Below are positions 6,757-11,447 of a stretch of 11,447 nucleotides of DNA, in pieces (positions within the stretch are counted from its first letter, which is position 1; each line of letters starts with the position of its first letter). Below the pieces are notes generated by a model. The model ran no database searches and was not told the DNA's origin. It saw only the letters and a program-made list of their open reading frames with translations. The stretch is from Actinomycetes bacterium (GTDB lineage Bacteria; Actinomycetota; Actinomycetes; Actinomycetales; Cellulomonadaceae). The translations under genes and the position numbers were made by a program. The DNA is taken from positions 1 through 11,447 of the forward strand of contig JAEXPS010000218.1 of NCBI GenBank assembly GCA_023438885.1, written 5' to 3'.

Positions 6757-6795
6757 CGCGTGCGGTGCGTCTGCACGCGTGCGGTGCGTCTGCAC
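6757..6795. repeat. Perfect 19-bp tandem duplication upstream of the gamma-glutamyltransferase gene
   Basis: The unit GCGTGCGGTGCGTCTGCAC occurs at 6758-6776 and again immediately at 6777-6795 without a mismatch; the preceding C is shared as well. It lies 20-57 bp upstream of the GTG start, just upstream of the ribosome-binding site. It could be a recent slippage duplication or a pair of operator sites two helical turns apart. Confidence 0.9.
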
Positions 6796-6810
6796 ACGCA
6801 CCGAACGCGT
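6775..6810. repeat. Near-perfect 15-bp inverted repeat (operator or terminator)
   Basis: Arms 6775-6789 and 6796-6810 match at 14 of 15 positions around a 6-bp centre (CTGCAC); each arm ends in an ACGCGT site. A further ACGCACCGCA (6815-6824) is the reverse complement of TGCGGTGCGT at 6761-6770 and 6780-6789. The stretch therefore holds two forward and two reversed copies, with 19-bp spacing on each side. As RNA it would make a strong hairpin about 55 nt after the protease gene's stop, so it could be a terminator; as DNA it looks like a dyad operator for the gene downstream. Confidence 0.75.
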
Positions 6811-6863
6811 GGGAACGCACCGCAGGCGGCGGGCTGGCGGCGGGCGGGGCGAGCGGGTGCGGG

Positions 6864-8681
6864 CTAGGCGATGCGCAGGTGGTTGCGGGGGTCCGGTTCG
6901 TTGGCCGGTGGGCTCAGCAGGCCCGACGACTCGCGCGCGGCCATCGCCGCCTCCAGCACCTCGACGATCTCGTCGCCGATCAGCTCGTGCCGGTCCAGCA
7001 GCGCGTCCCGCAGCGCCTCCACCAGGTCGCGGTTCGCCGCCAGCAGCCGTCGAACCGTCCCCCGGGCGTCGTCGAGCACCGATTCCACCTGGTCACGGGC
7101 GCGGGCGTCCGCGAGCACGGCCTCCACCAGGTCACGCCCGGTCGCCGCGAACGAGACGAGCGACCCCGCCATCCCGGCAGCGCCCACCATCTGCGCCGCC
7201 GTGCGGGTGGCCGAGGCCAGGTCGGAGGCCGGCCCGGTGGTCGTCTCGCCGAAGAACAGCTCCTCCGCCACCCAGCCGCCCATGGCGATCTGCACCAGCG
7301 CCCGCAGGTCGTACGAGGAGTGCGTGTAGACCTCCTCGAGGTCGTCGTGGGCCAGCAGCCCCAGGGCGGCGCCGCGCTTGACGATCGTCAGCACCTCCAG
7401 GTGCCGGCGCGGCGCGACGAGCCACGCGGTGGTCGCATGGCCGGCCTCGTGGGTCGCGATCAGCCGCTGCTCCTCGGGGGTGTACGTCACCGGTTGGCCG
7501 ATCCCCACCAGCTCGGTGATGCGGGCGTGCTCCACGTCGGCGAAGCTCATCGTCGTCGCGCCCCGCCGCAGCGCGTTGACCAGGGCCTCGTCGAGCAGGT
7601 GCTCCACCATCACCGGCGTCCAGCCGTTCGTCGCCGCCGCCACCCGGTCGCGGGCCGTGGGGTCGTCGAGCCCCTCGTCGTGCGAGCGGCGGGCCAGGAA
7701 GTGGTCCACGAGCGCCCGGCGGCCGTGCGCGTCCGGCGCCGGGAACGTCAGCCGCCGGTCGAACCGCCCGGGCCGCAGCAGCGCCGGGTCGAGGGCGTCG
7801 GCGCGGTTGGTCGCGGCGATGAGCAGGATCGGCGCCTTGCGCGGCGGGTGCGCCTTGAGCCGGCGCTCGGGAGGCAGCAGCAGGTTGACGGACTCCCGCA
7901 GCCGCCCGGCGGCCTTCTCCCAGCCCACCGGCTCGTCGAACGACTGCATCTGCACCAGAAGCTCGTTGACCACGCCGCCCGTGCCCTCGGAGATCACCCG
8001 CTCGACGCGCGGTCCCAGCGGGCTCGACGAGGCGCCGAAGAGGCCGCCCCGACGGATCGCGATCGCGTCGATCTCCTCGATGAACCCGATGGCCCCGCCC
8101 TCGGTGCGGGCGGCTCGGCGCAGCGCGCGGAAGTAGGAGCGGATCTTGCGCGCCGTCGCGCCGTAGTACATCGACTGGAAGCTGGTGGCGCTGACGAACA
8201 GGAACGGCACGCCGGCCTCGGCCGCCATCGCCTTGGCGGTCATCGTCTTGCCGGTGCCGGGCAGCCCCTCGAACAGCAGGCCGCGACGCGGCGTGCCGCC
8301 CATCTGGTCGGCGAACCGGCGGTGCGCCTGGAACAGCTCAATGGACCGGCGCACGTCCTCGACGATCGGGTCGATGCCGATGACGTCGTCGAGCCGCACG
8401 TCCACCTGCTCCGGCCGGAACACGACGTGCGGCGAACGTCCCGCGCCCACCTGCGTGCCCACCAGCAGCGCGATGAGCGCGACGAAGAACAGCACCGGCA
8501 CCAGCAGCATCGGGTCCGCGTTGATCACGGGCAGCGCCGACTGGCCGCGGACCGCGCGCCACACCAGCCACGCCTGGACCACCATGAGCACGGCGGCGAG
8601 CCGCCAGAGGCGCCGCCGGCGCATCCGTTCCCGGTCGAGTGCGATGTCGTGGGGCTCGCGCGTCGCGCTCGTCGGGCTCAT
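6864..8681 (-). CDS. Divergent FtsH-like membrane AAA zinc metalloprotease
   Basis: This 605-residue protein has FtsH order but unusual details. Two membrane segments (about residues 26-45 and 57-77) are separated by a loop of only some 12 residues, instead of the roughly 70-residue extracytoplasmic domain of E. coli FtsH. The AAA module has Walker A GLPGTGKT (139-146), pore motif MYYG (171-174, replacing FVG), a Walker B variant FIEEIDAI (E202/E203 where FtsH has Asp-Glu), and a second region of homology ATNRADALD...LLRPGRFDR (290-309) with arginine fingers R303 and R306. The zinc protease site is HEAGH (411-415), with the third ligand probably D487 in GPASDLASA. From Walker B to ATNR is about 43 residues longer than in E. 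coli FtsH. Start ATG 8679-8681 has GGAGG (8687-8691) 5 nt upstream. It is probably an accessory paralogue rather than the housekeeping FtsH, and probably active in ATP hydrolysis and proteolysis. Confidence 0.9.
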   Translation of the reverse strand: MSPTSATREPHDIALDRERMRRRRLWRLAAVLMVVQAWLVWRAVRGQSALPVINADPMLLVPVLFFVALIALLVGTQVGAGRSPHVVFRPEQVDVRLDDVIGIDPIVEDVRRSIELFQAHRRFADQMGGTPRRGLLFEGLPGTGKTMTAKAMAAEAGVPFLFVSATSFQSMYYGATARKIRSYFRALRRAARTEGGAIGFIEEIDAIAIRRGGLFGASSSPLGPRVERVISEGTGGVVNELLVQMQSFDEPVGWEKAAGRLRESVNLLLPPERRLKAHPPRKAPILLIAATNRADALDPALLRPGRFDRRLTFPAPDAHGRRALVDHFLARRSHDEGLDDPTARDRVAAATNGWTPVMVEHLLDEALVNALRRGATTMSFADVEHARITELVGIGQPVTYTPEEQRLIATHEAGHATTAWLVAPRRHLEVLTIVKRGAALGLLAHDDLEEVYTHSSYDLRALVQIAMGGWVAEELFFGETTTGPASDLASATRTAAQMVGAAGMAGSLVSFAATGRDLVEAVLADARARDQVESVLDDARGTVRRLLAANRDLVEALRDALLDRHELIGDEIVEVLEAAMAARESSGLLSPPANEPDPRNHLRIA

Positions 8682-8771
8682 CGGGACCTCCCCCTCGCAC
8701 CGCACCGCCCCAGGCGGCGCCGCGAGGCGGGGTTCCATGGTCTGCCCGCACGACGAACCCGACAACTGGTG

Positions 8772-8794
8772 CGAACCGGACGGTCGCCCGTTCG
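8772..8794 (-). terminator. Imperfect hairpin after the RpiR-type gene, possible terminator
   Basis: On the minus strand CGAACGG pairs with CCGGTTCG (one bulged G) around an 8-nt loop, 27 nt past the regulator's stop. The 140-nt gap to the protease start otherwise shows only that gene's ribosome-binding site and no clear promoter, so read-through from the regulator is possible. Confidence 0.3.
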
Positions 8795-8821
8795 GCCCAA
8801 CCGCACCTGGGTCCGGGGCCG

Positions 8822-9706
8822 TCAGCCCTGCGGCCGGGCGCGGCGCACCGCGACATAGGTGCGCCGCAGCGCCTCCATCGAGGCGTCGTAGCTCGCCTGC
8901 GCCACGCCGATGAAGAGGCAGTCGACCACCATGAGCTGCGCGATGCGGCTGCCCAGCGCGCCGGAGCGGAACGACGTCTCACGCGCCGCCGTGGTGAGCA
9001 CCAGGTCGGCCTTCGCCGCCAGCGCCGAGGTGCCGTGGTTCGTGATGGCGATCGTCGTGGCGCCGCTCGCGTTGGCGATCGCCAGGAACTCGATGGTGTC
9101 GGACGTCATGCCGGTGTGCGAGATCGCGATCGCGACGCACTCGTCGTCGAGCGTGGCGGCGGCCGTCCAAGCGGCATGGGAGTCGGTCCACTCGAGCGCC
9201 GTGTGGCCGATGCGCACCAGCTTCTGCTGCAGGTCGAGGCCGACCATCGCGCTCGCGCCGACGCCGAACACGTCGACGCGCCGTGCGCCGGCCATGGCGC
9301 GGACCGCGGCGGCGAGCTTCTCGGTGTCGAGCGCGGCGACGGTGTCGGAGATCGAGAGCGTCTCGGCGAGAGAGACCTTGGCGACGATGTCCGCCGGGGA
9401 GTCGTCGCGGTCGATGTCCGCCGACGCGGCCGGCAGCCCGGCGGTCTCGAGCGTCTCACGCGTCGCCTCGCGCGTGACGTCCAGGCGAAGGTCGCGGTAG
9501 TGCTCGTAGCCGAGCCGGCGGCTGAACCGCACCACGGTGGCGGTGGAGGTCTCGCAGCACGCGGCCAGCTCACCCACCGACATCTCCGCGGTTCCGGCGG
9601 GGTCGGCGAGGAACTGCCCGGCGAGGCGTCGCTCGGCCGGCGTGAGGTCCGGCAGCAGGGCACGCATCTGCACCAGGACGGCGCGGCCCGCAGCGGTCAT
9701 GGTCAC
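8822..9706 (-). CDS. RpiR/MurR-family transcriptional regulator (HTH plus SIS domain)
   Basis: This 294-residue cytoplasmic DNA-binding protein has an N-terminal HTH_6-type domain (about 20-80; LTPAERRLAGQFL then MSVGELAACCETSTATVVRFSRRLGY) and a C-terminal sugar-isomerase (SIS) fold (about 130-270; VDVFGVGASA, ISHTGMTSDTIE, RSGALGSRIAQLMVVDCLF). Members of this family bind phosphorylated sugars or amino sugars through the SIS domain and control catabolic or uptake genes. The start is ambiguous: GTG 9704-9706 has GGAGGG (9711-9716) 4 nt upstream and is preferred; ATG 9698-9700 and GTG 9722-9724 are also in frame. It is divergent from the binding-protein gene, with a palindrome between them that it probably binds, controlling both genes. 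The effector cannot be told from the sequence. Confidence 0.93.
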   Translation of the reverse strand: MTMTAAGRAVLVQMRALLPDLTPAERRLAGQFLADPAGTAEMSVGELAACCETSTATVVRFSRRLGYEHYRDLRLDVTREATRETLETAGLPAASADIDRDDSPADIVAKVSLAETLSISDTVAALDTEKLAAAVRAMAGARRVDVFGVGASAMVGLDLQQKLVRIGHTALEWTDSHAAWTAAATLDDECVAIAISHTGMTSDTIEFLAIANASGATTIAITNHGTSALAAKADLVLTTAARETSFRSGALGSRIAQLMVVDCLFIGVAQASYDASMEALRRTYVAVRRARPQG

Positions 9707-9728
9707 GGTGCCCTCCAATGTCACATCT

Positions 9729-9745
9729 GCGTAACTTTGTTACGC
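9729..9745. promoter_or_regulatory. Perfect 17-bp palindrome, likely operator of the RpiR-type regulator
   Basis: GCGTAAC-TTT-GTTACGC is a perfect 7-3-7 inverted repeat in the 122-bp divergent spacer, 22 bp from the regulator's start and 83 bp from the lipoprotein start. Its inner 6-3-6 layout (CGTAAC...GTTACG) resembles the published operator of HexR, an RpiR-family repressor (TGTAAT...ATTACA). It is the AT-richest, most symmetric element of the spacer and probably overlaps the promoters. Confidence 0.75.
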
Positions 9746-9759
9746 CACGGTCCATCATG

Positions 9760-9812
9760 CCGTACATTCCGTACACCGATCAGACATCGACCTGCGGTCC
9801 ATCCGCCGTACA
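9760..9812. repeat. Three direct CCGTACA repeats in the divergent spacer
   Basis: CCGTACA occurs at 9760-9766, 9769-9775 and 9806-9812 on the plus strand, the first two only 9 bp apart. A possible -10 (TACATT, 9763-9768) for the plus-strand gene sits in the first pair, but no well-spaced -35 accompanies it. These may be sites for a second regulator or chance repeats. Confidence 0.35.
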
Positions 9813-9828
9813 TCATCGAGGAGTTGAC

Positions 9829-11400
9829 ATGACTCGTGGCACTCGCCGCCGCGGCGCCTTCGCCGCAGGTCTGGCAAGTCTTGCCCTGGTCTTGACGGCC
9901 TGTACGTCCACCTCGGAGACACCCGAGCCGACCGACGGCAGCACCACGGCCGAGGAGACGGCCGCGCCCGGCGGCGACCTCGTCGTCGGCGTCACCTCCG
10001 ATCCCGACACGCTGTTCCCCTGGAAGGCGACCCAGTTCCAGGCGGTCGCGATCCTGCAGACCCTCTACGGCACCCTCACCGAGTACGACGAGGAACTCAA
10101 CGTGGTGCCCGGCCTGGCCGAGTCCTGGGACACCTCCGAGGACGGCCTGACCGTCACCTTCCACCTGCGCTCCGGCGTGACGTTCGCCGACGGCTCCGCG
10201 TTCGACTCGGCCGACGTGGTGGACTCGCTCACCAAGATCCAGGCCGAGGAGACCGCCGCGGTGTCGCGCTCGTCCCTCGCCTCGGTCGCCTCCATCGAGG
10301 CCCCCGACGCGAGCACCGTGGTGCTCACGCTCACGGCCCCCGACGCCGCACTGCTGGCGAACCTCGCCGTCGTCAACATGGCCATGCTGTCGTCCGACGA
10401 CACCGAGGAGGGGCTGAACACCACCCCCAACGGGACCGGCCCGTTCGTGTTCGACTCCCGCACCCCGAGCCAGTCGTTCACCATCGCGCGCAACGACGAC
10501 TACTGGGGCGACGCCGCGATCCTCGACACCGTCGAGTTCCGGGTGATCCCCGACGAGACGTCGATCGTGTCCGCCATGCAGTCGGGCAACGTGCACCTCT
10601 CGGTCCTCAACGACCCGCTCGTCGCCCAGGCGGCGGAGGGCGCCAACCTGGCCGTGGAGAAGACCCCCCAGCTCAGCTACCACGTGCTCCAGATCAACGC
10701 CCGTGCGAACGACGTGGTGGGCGACGTCAACGTCCGCCTGGCGATCCAGTGCGCCATCGACCGCCAGGAGGTGCTCGACACCGCTGCGCTCGGCGAGGGT
10801 GAGATCACCGGCCCGATCACGTCGCCGGCGTACAAGTCCGACGCCTCGGCCCGGCCCTGCCCCACCAAGGACGTCGCCAAGGCCAAGGAGTACCTGGCCG
10901 CCGCGGGCCACGCGGACGGCGTGACGATCAAGACGATCGTCTCCCAGGGCGAGTACGCGACCTCCGTCAACGAGGCGCAGAACGTCCAGGCCCAGCTCGC
11001 CGAGGCGGGTATCACCCTGGAGATCGAGGTGCTCGAGTCGGGCGCCTACGTCGACCGCTGGCTGGCCGCCGACTTCGAGACCGCGATCGCGCTGAACGGC
11101 GGGCGTCCGGACCCGGACGGCATGTACATCCGCTACTTCACCAGCACGGGCAACCTCAACAAGGTCGCGGGGTACTCGTCCGACACCCTCGACCAGCTCT
11201 TCGCCGAGGGCCGGGCGTCGTCCGACCCCGAGGTCCGCAAGCCGATCTACGAGAAGATCGGCAAGGAGCTCGAGGACAACGCGGTGTGGGTGTGGCTCTT
11301 CACCAGCTACAACTACACGGCGACCACCGACGGCGTCAGCGGCTTCGTCCCGATGGCCAACAACTCGCTGCAGTACCTCCGGACCACCTCGCTCTCCTGA
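9829..11400 (+). CDS. ABC transporter substrate-binding lipoprotein, family 5 (peptide/oligopeptide type)
   Basis: This 523-residue lipoprotein should be anchored outside the membrane and capture solute for an ABC importer. It has a positively charged start (MTRGTRRR), a hydrophobic segment and lipobox LTAC, with the lipidated Cys at residue 25, then a Thr/Glu-rich linker to about 48. The SBP_bac_5 domain follows: GLAESWDTSEDGLTVTFHLRSGVTFADGSAFDSADVV (95-131) is the family signature, and the C-terminal lobe is complete. Length is normal for DppA/OppA-like proteins. ATG 9829-9831 has GAGGAG (9818-9823) 5 nt upstream; the open frame extends upstream but only through the spacer. Family 5 proteins bind peptides, but also nickel, glycosides or opines, so the ligand is uncertain. 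Permease and ATPase genes should follow beyond the window. Control by the divergent RpiR-type protein is likely. Confidence 0.95.
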   Translation: MTRGTRRRGAFAAGLASLALVLTACTSTSETPEPTDGSTTAEETAAPGGDLVVGVTSDPDTLFPWKATQFQAVAILQTLYGTLTEYDEELNVVPGLAESWDTSEDGLTVTFHLRSGVTFADGSAFDSADVVDSLTKIQAEETAAVSRSSLASVASIEAPDASTVVLTLTAPDAALLANLAVVNMAMLSSDDTEEGLNTTPNGTGPFVFDSRTPSQSFTIARNDDYWGDAAILDTVEFRVIPDETSIVSAMQSGNVHLSVLNDPLVAQAAEGANLAVEKTPQLSYHVLQINARANDVVGDVNVRLAIQCAIDRQEVLDTAALGEGEITGPITSPAYKSDASARPCPTKDVAKAKEYLAAAGHADGVTIKTIVSQGEYATSVNEAQNVQAQLAEAGITLEIEVLESGAYVDRWLAADFETAIALNGGRPDPDGMYIRYFTSTGNLNKVAGYSSDTLDQLFAEGRASSDPEVRKPIYEKIGKELEDNAVWVWLFTSYNYTATTDGVSGFVPMANNSLQYLRTTSLS

Positions 11401-11420
11401 GGTAGACCTGCTCCACCGGT

Positions 11421-11447
11421 GGGGGGGGGGCCGGCCCCCCCCCCCCC
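11421..11447. other. G10-CCGG-C13 palindromic homopolymer end
   Basis: Ten G, CCGG, then thirteen C run to the last base; 11421-11444 is a perfect 24-bp palindrome. It begins 20 nt after the lipoprotein gene's stop, where a hairpin terminator or attenuator before permease genes would be expected. But tracts this pure are rare even in high-GC genomes and match what poly-G base-calling or a collapsed hairpin produces at a contig end. I would not trust the exact base counts. Confidence 0.6.

Noticed and set aside
6739..6801. Longer N-terminus for the gamma-glutamyltransferase gene
   Set aside because: The extra 21 codons come from the tandem-repeat spacer, whereas the GTG at 6736-6738 has a well-placed GGGAGG.
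6757..6824. CRISPR-like array
   Set aside because: The 19-bp units are adjacent without spacers, only two perfect copies exist, and there are no cas genes.
8682..8765. 28-residue N-terminal extension of the AAA protease
   Set aside because: The ATG at 8679-8681 has a strong GGAGG 5 nt upstream, and the extension has no ribosome-binding site.
6516..8858. A 780-codon plus-strand open frame opposite the AAA protease
   Set aside because: Its translation is a low-complexity Arg/Pro/Ala/His-rich mirror of a protein with intact catalytic motifs on the other strand.
9737..9768. Promoter TTGTTA / TACATT for the binding-protein gene
   Set aside because: The spacer would be 20 bp, too long to call with confidence; the palindrome at 9729-9745 is the firmer element.
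9721..10911. A 396-codon minus-strand open frame opposite the binding-protein gene
   Set aside because: The plus strand has a signal peptide, lipobox and family signature in frame; the minus frame is Gly/Val/Arg/His-rich without motifs.

Overview
The window comes from a high-GC actinobacterium. The signs are very high third-position GC, GTG starts, GC-rich hairpins without U-tracts, and a class Ib ribonucleotide reductase locus of actinobacterial type. A member of the Micrococcales (Cellulomonas, Isoptericola or similar) is plausible, but this is inferred from style and not from a marker gene. Every gene from position 1 to about 9706 is on the minus strand; only the last gene, at 9829-11400, is on the plus strand. 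The long plus-strand frames opposite nrdE, nrdF and the AAA protease are shadows typical of high-GC DNA.

Layout from left to right: (1) 1-814, the start of a cut-off membrane or secreted protein and, overlapping it by ATGA, a ferric-reductase-like transmembrane haem protein. (2) 867-888, a hairpin that probably ends the nrd transcript. (3) 902-4829, a complete nrdH-nrdI-nrdE-nrdF cluster that makes deoxyribonucleotides: NrdH is the electron donor, NrdI the flavodoxin that activates the dimetal-tyrosyl cofactor, NrdE the catalytic subunit and NrdF the radical subunit. (4) 4830-5205, a 376-base gene-free stretch with an nrdH promoter, two well-spaced NrdR boxes, a 5'-leader hairpin with a GNRA-type loop, and three DnaA-box-like words further upstream. 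(5) 5206-6738, a cytoplasmic gamma-glutamyltransferase-family enzyme. (6) 6739-6863, a short spacer with a perfect 19-bp tandem repeat and a nearly perfect inverted repeat. (7) 6864-8681, a divergent FtsH-like membrane AAA protease. (8) 8822-9706, an RpiR/MurR-type regulator facing, across a spacer with a perfect 7-3-7 palindrome, (9) a family-5 (peptide/oligopeptide type) substrate-binding lipoprotein at 9829-11400. The window ends in a G10-CCGG-C13 palindrome that may be a terminator core or a sequencing or contig-end artefact.

The nrd locus is orthodox in content, and its regulatory layout can be read in unusual detail. The RpiR regulator and the binding protein form a divergent uptake module whose permeases should lie past the right edge. 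The gamma-glutamyltransferase may belong to the same peptide-uptake theme, but this is only inference. I see no CRISPR array, tRNA, rRNA, insertion sequence, phage gene or defence system. The least conventional protein is the FtsH-like protease.
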